Shown: positions 1-7,445 of the stretch, piece after piece
Layout: the number at the start of each line of letters is the position of its first letter
How positions within the stretch are numbered: position 1 is the stretch's first letter
DNA from: CALODL01 sp942492115
GTDB lineage: Bacteria > Planctomycetota > Phycisphaerae > UBA1845 > CAIVHJ01
Assembly (NCBI GenBank): GCA_942492115.1
Contig: CALODL010000010.1
Location: 62,001 to 126,000, forward strand
Length of the DNA stretch: 64,000 bases
Reading direction: 5' to 3'
The notes under the pieces: model-generated
Seen by the model: only the letters and a program-made list of their open reading frames with translations
What the model was told of the DNA's origin: nothing
Databases searched by the model: none
Position numbers and translations under genes: made by a program

Positions 1-265
1 CAAGTTCTGCGCCTTCGGCCATTGCCGTCAGTGCCGCATCGAGCAACGGACGGGGTAGAGTCACTTCGTCGCTGACACCAGATGCTTCAAGACTCGACAG
101 ACGTTCGAACAGTTCGTCGGTCGGACGGTCGAGCTCACCAAGCGCGAGGGCACAGGATTCGCAAACCGCGACATGCTCGGCAATGACATGCAACGCGGTG
201 CTATCGAGTTTGCCGACTGCAAAGGCGGCCAGAGTGACGCCATCTGGACAGGTGTCGACCCCCAG
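1..265 (-). CDS. N-terminus of a planctomycete-type Ser/Thr protein kinase (runs off the window)
   Basis: The frame is open from 265 to the left edge of the window. It begins with CPDGVTLAAFAVGKL, followed about 18 residues later by H-V-x-x-C-x-x-C and an acidic LDRPTDELFERL stretch. This CPD...H...CxxC arrangement is the zinc-finger-like N-terminus that many planctomycete Ser/Thr kinases carry before the catalytic domain. The kinase domain itself would lie outside the window. No ATG, GTG or TTG fits in this frame after the upstream stop. The best start is a CTG at 265-263, placed 7 nt after a strong AGGAG at 277-273. The family call rests on this short motif only, so an anti-sigma-type zinc finger protein remains possible. 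Confidence 0.7.
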   Translation of the reverse strand, partial: MGVDTCPDGVTLAAFAVGKLDSTALHVIAEHVAVCESCALALGELDRPTDELFERLSSLEASGVSDEVTLPRPLLDAALTAMAEGAEL

Positions 266-483
266 GGCTCTGCTCCTTTAGGTTAGCGCCCGAACCAATG
301 TGCATTCTACAGCATCAGCGGCTGGCTGATTGGCAGAAACTGAACGTCATCAACGCTTTGGGCTTTCCACAACGAGAATCCACGTGAGTGTAACGCTCCT
401 TCGTTGTATAGGGTGGCCCGTAAGTCGTTTGTCATTGCATCAATCTCACATTTGCACACGGAACACCATTGAAGGAGACCGCC

Positions 484-2049
484 ATGCACCCCGCAAACCG
501 CCGTGAATTCCTTGCCGAGGTCGGGCGAGGCATGTTGGTCGCGAGCGTCGGAGCACCACTTGCATGCGAGCTGGGCCTGGCGCACGCGTTCGCAGGTGAT
601 ACGAACTCCGCTCTGCGTTTCGGAACGCTCGAACCGCTGGTCGCCCTCATGCAGGACACCCCCGTAGATCGACTCCAGCCCGCTCTCGTCGAGCAACTCG
701 CACATGGGACGACGCTCCGCACCCTCATCGCCGCGGGTGCGCTGGCCAACGCACGGTCCTTCGGCGGACAGCACTATGTCGGCTACCACACGCTGATGGC
801 GTTGATGCCAGCATACGATATGGCTCAACAGTTGCCTGCCGCCGAACAGGCTCTTCCTGTTCTCAAGGTGCTCTATCGCAACACGGATACGATCCAGCAG
901 GAAGGGGGTCGGTCGAGCGAGGTCCTTGAGGAGATCGACGATCATGATCACCCGGCCCCCACCGCAGAACGCCTTGTGGACCGGACGCGTGCCTGCGATA
1001 TGGTCGGAGCCGAGCGCGTCTTCGCTGCGATGATGAAACAGCAGGAAGCCTCGGAAGCCTACAACAACCTGCAGTTCATCGTGCAGGATGATATCGACGT
1101 TCACCGTGTCGTGCTCGCGTGGCGAGCATGGGATACGTTGCGTATTGCGGGTGCCGCGCACGCCCACACGCTCTTGCGCCAATCAGTCCGACATTGTGTC
1201 GATGTCGAACAGCGGCGCCTGGACCGCGGGAAACCCGAACCACGCATTAGAACACTGCTACCCCAGTTGCTCAATCGCTATAAGCTCTTCGAGAAACCAC
1301 TTGGCGCGCGCTCGGCGCCGGACGGTTGGGTGGACAGTATGGCGCGCACCATCTTCTCGAGCACGCGCGCCCGGGCAGCCGATGCCGCAGCGGCAGCGCT
1401 GGCCGAAGGCATCGCTCCCGAGGCGGTCGGCGAAGCCATCTCGCTGGCGGCCAACATGCTGGTACTGTACGACCGCGGCCGCAGTCAGGACGAGAGCCCC
1501 GATAAGCCCGCGGGGAGCGTGCACGGCGCTTCGGTCGGTGTCCATGCATCGGACTCGGCCAACGCGTGGCGGCATATCGCGCGCGTCAGCAACACGCGCA
1601 ACACTGCTGCAAGCCTCATCGTTGGTGCGTATCACACTGCGGGGCAACACGGCCGTGTAGGAGATGTGCCGTGGGCCGGATCGGATCACGCGAAGATCCA
1701 GGCGGTTGATCCCGCCACATTACTGAAAGACGCCGAGCAGGCCATCCGTGATAACGACCAGGCCAGGGCCAGCACCATCGTTGCGCGCTACGGCACGCTC
1801 GAACTGCCCGCCGAGCCGATGTTCGGTATGTTGATCAAGTACGGGGTCAGTGAGGATGGTGCATTGCATGCTGAGAAGTACTACCACACCGTGCGCGAGG
1901 AGTTCTACAGTACGCGTCCCGCATTCCGCTGGCGGCACGTGGTAGCACTGGCGCGGGTCACGGCCAGTGAATATGGTCTACCCGCTCCCGGAATGGCGCA
2001 GGCCCGGGCGCTGCTTGGTTTGAGCCCGGGGCAGTCTCTCGGGTCCTGA
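484..2049 (+). CDS. Tat-secreted protein of unknown function
   Basis: The predicted protein has 521 residues. I chose the ATG at 484 because AAGGAG lies at 472-477 with good spacing; an in-frame TTG at 469 would include that ribosome site in the coding sequence. Residues 1-30 read as a twin-arginine leader (NRREFLAEVGRGMLVASVG, then Ala-rich), so export of a folded protein is likely. The body is alpha-helical, with a stretch GGQHYVGYHTLMALMPAYDM near residue 100 that looks conserved and could contribute His ligands, and several further His-rich segments (DHDHP, AYHTAGQHGR). No transmembrane segment follows the leader. I do not recognise a characterised family. The neighbours are on the opposite strand, so it is probably transcribed alone. 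Confidence 0.85.
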   Translation: MHPANRREFLAEVGRGMLVASVGAPLACELGLAHAFAGDTNSALRFGTLEPLVALMQDTPVDRLQPALVEQLAHGTTLRTLIAAGALANARSFGGQHYVGYHTLMALMPAYDMAQQLPAAEQALPVLKVLYRNTDTIQQEGGRSSEVLEEIDDHDHPAPTAERLVDRTRACDMVGAERVFAAMMKQQEASEAYNNLQFIVQDDIDVHRVVLAWRAWDTLRIAGAAHAHTLLRQSVRHCVDVEQRRLDRGKPEPRIRTLLPQLLNRYKLFEKPLGARSAPDGWVDSMARTIFSSTRARAADAAAAALAEGIAPEAVGEAISLAANMLVLYDRGRSQDESPDKPAGSVHGASVGVHASDSANAWRHIARVSNTRNTAASLIVGAYHTAGQHGRVGDVPWAGSDHAKIQAVDPATLLKDAEQAIRDNDQARASTIVARYGTLELPAEPMFGMLIKYGVSEDGALHAEKYYHTVREEFYSTRPAFRWRHVVALARVTASEYGLPAPGMAQARALLGLSPGQSLGS

Positions 2050-2141
2050 GGCTCTGACAACGATTCCGGCCAACGCGTTGACCTGCGCCCAACTCCCAGC
2101 ATGCGGCACGACCTGAACGGAACCCATGGGCAGCGCGTTTT

Positions 2142-2414
2142 CTACTGGGGCTTGGTCACAGGTTCATACATACCCTGACCGCAATACCTCAACTTGCCTT
2201 GAGCCACCAGCGCGTCCCACACAGCACGTGGATACTGACTCGGTGGCACGACCGCAACGATCGATGATTTCTTGCCGCCAGTCAGTGGCCCACGGCCCAG
2301 GCTCGACTCGGCCTCCAGCCGCATCAGCTTCAGTCGTTTCTTGAATGCCTTCATTGCTCGTTTGAGCTCGTCGGGATCAGGTCCGTCGATCGGCGTTGTG
2401 TCTGAATCTGACAA
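2142..2414 (-). CDS. Small conserved-looking protein of unknown function
   Basis: This encodes 90 residues. The start is a TTG at 2414-2412, preceded by AAGGAG at 2426-2421 (6-nt gap); no ATG lies nearby in frame. The first half is charged and helical (DELKRAMKAFKKRLKLMRLE), which suggests a short coiled or basic helix. The second half contains GGKKSSIVAVVPPSQYP and WDALVAQGKLRYCGQGMYEP, which resembles a small winged-helix-like fold. Basic charge and the Gln-Gly-Lys-Leu-Arg-Tyr stretch would suit nucleic-acid contact, but that is only a guess. It stands alone on the minus strand, with its 3' end facing the 484-2049 gene. Confidence 0.75.
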   Translation of the reverse strand: MSDSDTTPIDGPDPDELKRAMKAFKKRLKLMRLEAESSLGRGPLTGGKKSSIVAVVPPSQYPRAVWDALVAQGKLRYCGQGMYEPVTKPQ

Positions 2415-2520
2415 GTTGTTCTCCTTGTGGCATCAACTCGACGTCGCACCAGGCCCAACCCGACGGTGATGCACACACGACAATAACACAAAGTTGGCGA
2501 CGGCAAGCATGAATAGTCGC

Positions 2521-3102
2521 CTACTTGGCATAGGGCTTCTCATGCCGGGCCATCATGTCGACGAACTCTCTGATGCGGCGTGTACGTGTGTCGGCCCGTT
2601 TGGCCGTCTGAATCTTGAACAATACGGCGTAGCGGTTGCGACTATCGAGTGTCGCAAAAAAAGCTTTGGCCTTACGGTTCTTGTTCAGCATGGCCTGCAG
2701 GTCCTCGGGGACCGAGGCGGTTCGCGGACCGTCGTAGGCTGCATTCCACCGTCCGTCCGCCCGGGCTCGATCGATTTCGGCCTGCCCGGCGGGCTGCATG
2801 CGCCCCTCCTCGATCAAGCGTGCGACCTTGTCGCGATTGACCTTCGACCACATGCTGCGGGCGCGACGCGGTGTGAACTTCTGCAGCCAGTAGCCGTCGT
2901 CGCGGCTCTTCTTCTGACCGTCGATCCACCCATAGCACAGCGCTACGTCGAGACCCTCGGCATATGTGATGGACGTATGGCCTGAGTCCTTACGGGCCAG
3001 TTGCATCCACACACCGTTGGCCGACGCATGATGCTTGCTGAACCACGACTCAGCATCACGGATACGCTTGAACAGCTTGACTTGATAGTCTGTCGATGAC
3101 AT
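2521..3102 (-). CDS. YdeI/OmpD-associated family protein
   Basis: The protein has 193 residues from the ATG at 3102. A longer in-frame extension to 3216 has Cys/Gly-rich non-protein-like composition and was dropped. The sequence has family landmarks in order: an N-terminal W-F-x-x-H-H segment, GVWMQLARKDSG, the YAEGLDVALCYGWIDGQKK motif (ALCYGWIDGQ is the strongest marker), FTPRRARSMWSKVN, and a C-terminal KAFFATLDSRNRYAVLFKI followed by an Arg-rich tail (RADTRTRRIREFV). YdeI-like proteins have been linked to bacteriocin or peptide protection in enterobacteria, but most members are uncharacterised. It is cytosolic, with no signal peptide. The next gene on this strand ends at 3134 and starts upstream, so co-transcription is possible. 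Confidence 0.9.
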   Translation of the reverse strand: MSSTDYQVKLFKRIRDAESWFSKHHASANGVWMQLARKDSGHTSITYAEGLDVALCYGWIDGQKKSRDDGYWLQKFTPRRARSMWSKVNRDKVARLIEEGRMQPAGQAEIDRARADGRWNAAYDGPRTASVPEDLQAMLNKNRKAKAFFATLDSRNRYAVLFKIQTAKRADTRTRRIREFVDMMARHEKPYAK

Positions 3103-3133
3103 GGCCCCATCGTATCGGCCACGCGCAGAAGTC

Positions 3134-3520
3134 TCAAACTGGAGTGTTGCGCGACGAAGCCAGTACACGCCACCGCCGCCACAAGGATATGGCGACGCTC
3201 CACAGCGCGCCTGCAATGAACCCCAACATGCTGTTCAACAACACAATGTACGGCTGTGCAACATGCGCCAGATGTTCGCTGCTCGTAGCGTTGTCGCCCA
3301 GTATGAACATCCAGGTGAACAGAATGCCAGGAAGGTTGGCAATGCCCCGCGCCACGTTCTGTGGATCAGCCACCGCCCCGAGGACAACCGTGCTACCGAC
3401 GAATACCAGCGCTCCACACACGCCCCCCCGCATGGCTCGGCGCCTGCATGCGGCCCCTCGACAGTCGGCCAGCAGCGCTTCGCGCTGTGCGCACTCAGGC
3501 GGCTTCTGCTTCAGCGTCAT
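3134..3520 (-). CDS. Small membrane protein, third gene of a radical SAM cassette
   Basis: The ATG at 3520 is preceded by GGAGG with a 5-nt gap and gives 128 residues. It starts inside the 3' end of the upstream radical SAM gene (26-bp overlap), which implies translational coupling. The N-terminus is Cys- and charge-rich (QKPPECAQREALLADCRGAACRRR, shown here as a composition note). Two to three hydrophobic segments follow: GGVCGALVFVGSTVVLGAV, a LPGILFTWMFIL region, and VLLNSMLGFIAGALWSVAI. The C-terminus is basic. I do not recognise the family. Its position suggests that it acts with the radical SAM enzyme and the membrane protein at 4829-5209, perhaps as a membrane partner. Confidence 0.75.
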   Translation of the reverse strand: MTLKQKPPECAQREALLADCRGAACRRRAMRGGVCGALVFVGSTVVLGAVADPQNVARGIANLPGILFTWMFILGDNATSSEHLAHVAQPYIVLLNSMLGFIAGALWSVAISLWRRWRVLASSRNTPV

Positions 3521-4829
3521 GGTGACCTCCATTCCGCGCCTGGTGGCGGAACATGTCGTGACGGTGCCGGTTGAAGTCGTCACAGTAGAGTCTTTGTGCC
3601 AAATCGAAGAATCCGGCCCGGAGTTGCTCGACCGTCATATCCGATGGCACGTGGTTGATGTCGAACAGCGTGTAGCGTTGCCATTCGCCGTCGTGGGTCA
3701 ATCGGCCCTGCTGCTTCAGCAGGTTGTAGTAGGGCGTATTTGGAAACGGCGTCGCATACGTGATCTGGACATCGAATGGCCCCACCTGTTCGACAAAATC
3801 GTAGACGGCATCAAACACGTCGGGCGTCTGGCCGTCGAGACCGAGCACGAAGCATGCGATAACCCGGATACCATGCGACTGAATGTTGCGGATTGCCGTG
3901 GCATATTGGGGTGACTTGTGCAGCTTCCAATTACGCCGTAGCTCCAGCCCGTCGAGCCCGGCCTGGATTGGACTCTCGAATCCGATGAGCACCTGCTTGC
4001 ATCCGGCCTCCGCCATGGCGCCCAGCAACACATCGTCATGGGCAATCGACACATCGGTTTCGGCGAACCACCGTGTTTTGCGCTGGGCCAACTGGGGCAG
4101 CAATGCCTGCCAATACGCCTTGTTGATGAAACTATTGTCGTCGGCAAGTTCGATGAACGGTCGGGGCCACAGCTGCACGATGCGATCGACCTCGTCCAGC
4201 ACATTGCTGATCGGTTTCTGCTTGTAGTGATCAGTCAGCAGGATGGAGCTCGCACAAAAACTGCAGCGCCACGGGCATCCGCGACTGGTCTGAACCGTCA
4301 AGCGGTTGTACCGCTCGATATCGAGCAATTCATAGGCCGGCATCGGCGCCTGCGCCAAATCAAACTCCCGACCGTGAGCCACGTACAGATCCTCCATGGC
4401 TCCGCGTTCGGCGTCGCGCAAGACATCGCCCCACACGACCTCGCCCTCTCCGACTACGGCACTGGCGCCCAGTTCGATTGCTTCACGCGGCACGGAGGTT
4501 ACGTGCAGGCCGCCCATGACCACCTGCACACCCGCCGCGACGAACCGCCGCGCCAGTTCGTAGGCCTCGGGGATCTGTGCGGTGAAACTCGAGATGGCCA
4601 CGAGATCGTAGTCCATCGGCAACACATCTGCCTGAGCAATGTCGTCGATCTCGTTGTATTCGATGACATGTCGAGACGGTGTCAGTGCCGCCAGGGTCAA
4701 CAGGCCCAAGCTCGGCAACGACGCGATGGTCTTACTGCGCTCTACGAACCCTGGTAACGTCAGCCCCAGATCGAGTAGTTCTTGATCGCAGGCGCGCACG
4801 CCGCTCATGGCAATCAATGCAATGCGCAT
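3495..4829 (-). CDS. B12-binding-type radical SAM enzyme
   Basis: The protein has 444 residues from MRIALIAMSG at 4829. The first ~150 residues have a B12-binding-like Rossmann layout (DYDLVAISSF, then VQVVMGGLHVTSVP and the GEGEVVW turn). The radical SAM core follows with TSRGCPWRCSFCAS, giving the CxxxCxxC ligands of the 4Fe-4S cluster, then ELADDNSFI, a GCKQVLIGFES segment and FVLGLDGQTPD. The C-terminal region has the TPFPNTPYYNLL motif common to this class. Enzymes of this type do methylation, ring or carbon-skeleton chemistry; no substrate can be read from the sequence. The start codon overlaps the stop of the upstream membrane gene (TGATG), and the stop region overlaps the next gene, so this is the middle of a coupled trio. 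Confidence 0.93.
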   Translation of the reverse strand: MRIALIAMSGVRACDQELLDLGLTLPGFVERSKTIASLPSLGLLTLAALTPSRHVIEYNEIDDIAQADVLPMDYDLVAISSFTAQIPEAYELARRFVAAGVQVVMGGLHVTSVPREAIELGASAVVGEGEVVWGDVLRDAERGAMEDLYVAHGREFDLAQAPMPAYELLDIERYNRLTVQTSRGCPWRCSFCASSILLTDHYKQKPISNVLDEVDRIVQLWPRPFIELADDNSFINKAYWQALLPQLAQRKTRWFAETDVSIAHDDVLLGAMAEAGCKQVLIGFESPIQAGLDGLELRRNWKLHKSPQYATAIRNIQSHGIRVIACFVLGLDGQTPDVFDAVYDFVEQVGPFDVQITYATPFPNTPYYNLLKQQGRLTHDGEWQRYTLFDINHVPSDMTVEQLRAGFFDLAQRLYCDDFNRHRHDMFRHQARNGGHHDAEAEAA

Positions 4830-5209
4830 CACTGTAGCCCCCCAATTAACGCGATGACCCCACCCACGAGACATCCAACCGGAGCAAAGAATGCATCGCG
4901 CCACCGTTCACGGAAAGCGGACAAGTAGCAAACGGTCGGCATGAGTACCGCCCCGGCCACCAACAGGAACGAAGCGATTTTCAGCAGGCCGGTCGGCGAC
5001 CACGCACCGGTCACCTGGTGAACGGTCACCGCGAACGCCAGGTTGATGAATGCCAGCCCGAAGAAGCTGATGTGCCCCAGACGACACAACCGCCGACGCC
5101 ACGTCGCGTAGCCCCCGAGATAGTTGTCGTGATGAAAACCGAGACCGTGGACGGCTCCCGACACCATGCCGCACAAGATTCCCGCCCACGCGCCGTACAT
5201 ATTCAACAT
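4829..5209 (-). CDS. Four-helix membrane protein, first gene of a radical SAM cassette
   Basis: The chosen start at 5209 (MLNMYGAWAG) is preceded by GAGGAAGAG. The in-frame sequence further upstream is polar, Cys-rich and unlikely to be protein. It gives 126 residues with about four transmembrane helices: AWAGILCGMVSGAVHGLGF, LGHISFFGLAFINLAFAVTV, LLKIASFLLVAGAVLMPTVC and a C-terminal FAPVGCLVGGVIALIGG. A short polar loop with HHDN and YATWRRR sits between helices 1 and 2. I do not recognise a named family. The stop codon overlaps the ATG of the radical SAM gene, so the two are almost certainly co-translated. It lies 288 bp from the divergent sigma-54 activator. Confidence 0.82.
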   Translation of the reverse strand: MLNMYGAWAGILCGMVSGAVHGLGFHHDNYLGGYATWRRRLCRLGHISFFGLAFINLAFAVTVHQVTGAWSPTGLLKIASFLLVAGAVLMPTVCYLSAFRERWRDAFFAPVGCLVGGVIALIGGLQ

Positions 5210-5415
5210 TGTCTCTTCCTCACATCGCTGACCGGGAAATGGTATGCCCCAGCCGTCTGCACATGAGAATCCCTCACCAGCGGCCGGCTCCAGCGGTGCC
5301 TGCAGCACCCGCGCCTGAGGACAGGACTGCGTCACCGCCCATGAGGAGGCCTCGATCGTGTAGGACGAGAAGCACGTCTCGTTCCGTTGCCGAGGGTTAT
5401 ACATAAATCCTGTAA

Positions 5416-5428
5416 TAACCTATGGTTA
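5416..5428. promoter_or_regulatory. Short inverted repeat between divergent genes
   Basis: TAACC-TAT-GGTTA lies between the membrane/radical SAM cassette and the sigma-54 activator. It sits within a wider imperfect palindrome TGTAATAACCTATGGTTACA, 44 bp left of the second palindrome. It is A/T-rich compared with the surrounding DNA and is a plausible protein-binding site. The binding protein is unknown. Confidence 0.35.
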
Positions 5429-5471
5429 CAGACAATGACGGGAGGCTTCCGAAAGAACGATTGGACAAATA

Positions 5472-5490
5472 ATGTACAGTGATTGTACAT
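5472..5490. promoter_or_regulatory. Perfect palindrome ATGTACA-N5-TGTACAT ahead of the sigma-54 activator gene
   Basis: Two exact 7-bp arms (5472-5478 and 5484-5490) are separated by GTGAT. The site ends 7 bp before the ATG at 5498, so a bound protein would block ribosome loading or early transcription of the activator gene. The centre-to-centre spacing is about 12 bp, suitable for a dimer on one face of the helix. Autoregulation or control of the divergent cassette is inferred from position alone. Confidence 0.5.
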
Positions 5491-5497
5491 AGGATGT

Positions 5498-7015
5498 ATG
5501 GCCATATTATCAGCCCAGGACCTGCAATTCGCCCACTGCGTCTCACGACTGTTGTACTGCAACCCGTTCCTGCCCGAGCGGATTGCCCTGGAAAGGACGG
5601 CCCTGGGGAACGATTTTGACGCCTCAGGCGCCGAATGGAACCTGCGCGGCGATGTCGACACGGATCACCCCAACGTCCAGGCGCTGTTGGCGCGGGCGGC
5701 GCGTGTGACCGCCACGCTCGGGTCCCAGCTGAGCCAGCTCAGCCCTGCACAGCTCGATCAATACCGTGATGTCGTCCTCTTTCTCGCCTACTACAGATCC
5801 AGAGATGACTTCGATCCATTGCTCGAGGCTCCCTCAGGGGAACACGCGCGGATGACCGCATCGTTCGCGCGTTTCAAGAAGGAGTTGAGTGCTGCCCTGC
5901 CTCCACCCCACTTCGATCCAACGCCTGGCGATATTGCACACCTGTTCGCATGTTTCTTCCAGGTCAAGCGGGCCATCCATTGCATCTTTCGCAACATCAT
6001 CGGCCTGTCGGTACCTGTCGCACGCCTGCGCGCCGCAGTGTGGCAGTCAGTATTCACCCATGACATGCGACGCTACCGTACGGTTCTGTACCCCATGATG
6101 AACAACATCACGACGTTGATCACCGGCCCGTCTGGTACGGGCAAAGAACTGGTCGCCAGGGGCATCGCACTGTCACGGTATATCCCTTACAACGCCGAGC
6201 GCAACCGGTTTTGGAATCACTACGCAGAGACTTACTACCCAATCAATTTATCAGCACTGTCTCCCACGCTCATTGAGTCAGAGTTGTTCGGTCATGCTCG
6301 CGGTGCGTTTACCGGGGCAACCGCGGATCGCAGCGGATGGTTCGAACAATGCGATGCGACAGGGACCGTATTTCTAGACGAGATTGGGGACTTGGACCCA
6401 GCCATTCAAGTCAAGCTTCTTCGAGTCCTCGACACGGGTACATTTCACAGAATTGGAGATGGAGTCGAACGGCAGTTTGATGGAAAGGTGGTCGCTGCCA
6501 CGAACCGTACTCTCGTCGACGAGATGCACGACGGACGGTTCCGCGAAGACTTGTACTATCGATTGTGTTCCGACGTCATTGCCACACCATCGTTGCGCGA
6601 ACGATTGGCTGATCGCCCCGATGAACTGACTGATCTGGTCCTGTTCATCGCACGGCGCCACGCCGGCGCACAAGCCGAGCCCCTGGCGAAGGAGGTCCTG
6701 ACCTGTATTCGCACGAACATCGGCCCGGATTATGCATGGCCCGGGAATGTGCGCGAGCTCGAACAATGTGTCCGGAATGTGCTGGTGCGCGGTACGTATG
6801 CGCCACAGGCCGTTGCCCCGACGACCTTCAGCAAGACGTTGGGCGACGATGCTGCAGCTGGAGACATCCCGCTGGATGACTTGATCACGCGGTACTGCAC
6901 GTTGGTGTACGAGCAAACCGGCAGCTTTGAGGGGACAGCCCGCAAGCTCGGCATCGACCGCCGCACAGTCAAGAGCAAGGTTGACCTCAGCCTGCTTGCC
7001 GCGCAACGCCAATGA
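5498..7015 (+). CDS. Sigma-54-dependent transcriptional activator with unknown N-terminal sensor
   Basis: The protein has 505 residues from the ATG at 5498 (an in-frame TTG at 5483 would start inside the palindrome). Residues 1-195 match no receiver, GAF or PAS pattern that I can see. The AAA+ domain follows with Walker A GPSGTGKE near 210-217, the sigma-54 contact loop GAFTGA at 269-274, Walker B VFLDEIGD near 291, and arginine-finger region FREDLYYRL. A Fis-like helix-turn-helix ends the protein (GTARKLGIDRRTVKSKVD). The complete GAFTGA loop indicates a working activator of RNA polymerase with RpoN. It likely controls the divergent cassette at 3134-5209 or itself; no clear -24/-12 promoter was found close by. 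Confidence 0.93.
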   Translation: MAILSAQDLQFAHCVSRLLYCNPFLPERIALERTALGNDFDASGAEWNLRGDVDTDHPNVQALLARAARVTATLGSQLSQLSPAQLDQYRDVVLFLAYYRSRDDFDPLLEAPSGEHARMTASFARFKKELSAALPPPHFDPTPGDIAHLFACFFQVKRAIHCIFRNIIGLSVPVARLRAAVWQSVFTHDMRRYRTVLYPMMNNITTLITGPSGTGKELVARGIALSRYIPYNAERNRFWNHYAETYYPINLSALSPTLIESELFGHARGAFTGATADRSGWFEQCDATGTVFLDEIGDLDPAIQVKLLRVLDTGTFHRIGDGVERQFDGKVVAATNRTLVDEMHDGRFREDLYYRLCSDVIATPSLRERLADRPDELTDLVLFIARRHAGAQAEPLAKEVLTCIRTNIGPDYAWPGNVRELEQCVRNVLVRGTYAPQAVAPTTFSKTLGDDAAAGDIPLDDLITRYCTLVYEQTGSFEGTARKLGIDRRTVKSKVDLSLLAAQRQ

Positions 7016-7445
7016 GCCGCGTTCGTGCCAGGCCCAGAGTGCCTCACACGACCAGAATCCGTACGTAGAGGCGTTGAATACTCTCGGCGTTGCCATGCTG
7101 GTCGACGAATACCGTTTCGCGACCGCTGGACTCCGCACTCCTCTGGCATCCCGGTATACCACACTTCATCACGATCGAAGATGCAATCGTCGAGTGAGTC
7201 ACGACGAGGATCAGCGGACGAGCGCGGACCAAGCCAGCGTATGACGACGATATCAGCTATGAATGACTCGTTGGTTCACCGACGCGACCTCACAGACGCC
7301 CCCACGTACCTGGTTTGAATTAGTGTTCTTGTGCTAGTCCAATCCGACAGAGGGCAGGTCGGCTGCACAGCAGATACAATGCAGCTCTCCGTTCCGTCAT
7401 CGCAAAGAGCCACCAGCAGTCGACTTGGCCATGTGGAGAGAGATT
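7016..7445. other. Intergenic region before the giant secreted protein gene
   Basis: There are 430 bp with no supported gene; open frames here are short and lack ribosome sites. A GGAGAG sequence just before 7446 is the ribosome site of the next gene. The A/T-richer stretch around 7312-7345 (GGTTTGAATTAGTGTTCTTG) is a possible promoter region, without a convincing -35/-10 pair. Confidence 0.4.

Noticed and set aside
307..1182. A 291-codon minus-strand frame opposite the Tat-secreted protein
   Set aside because: It lacks a family and ribosome site, while the plus-strand gene has a Tat leader and a strong site.
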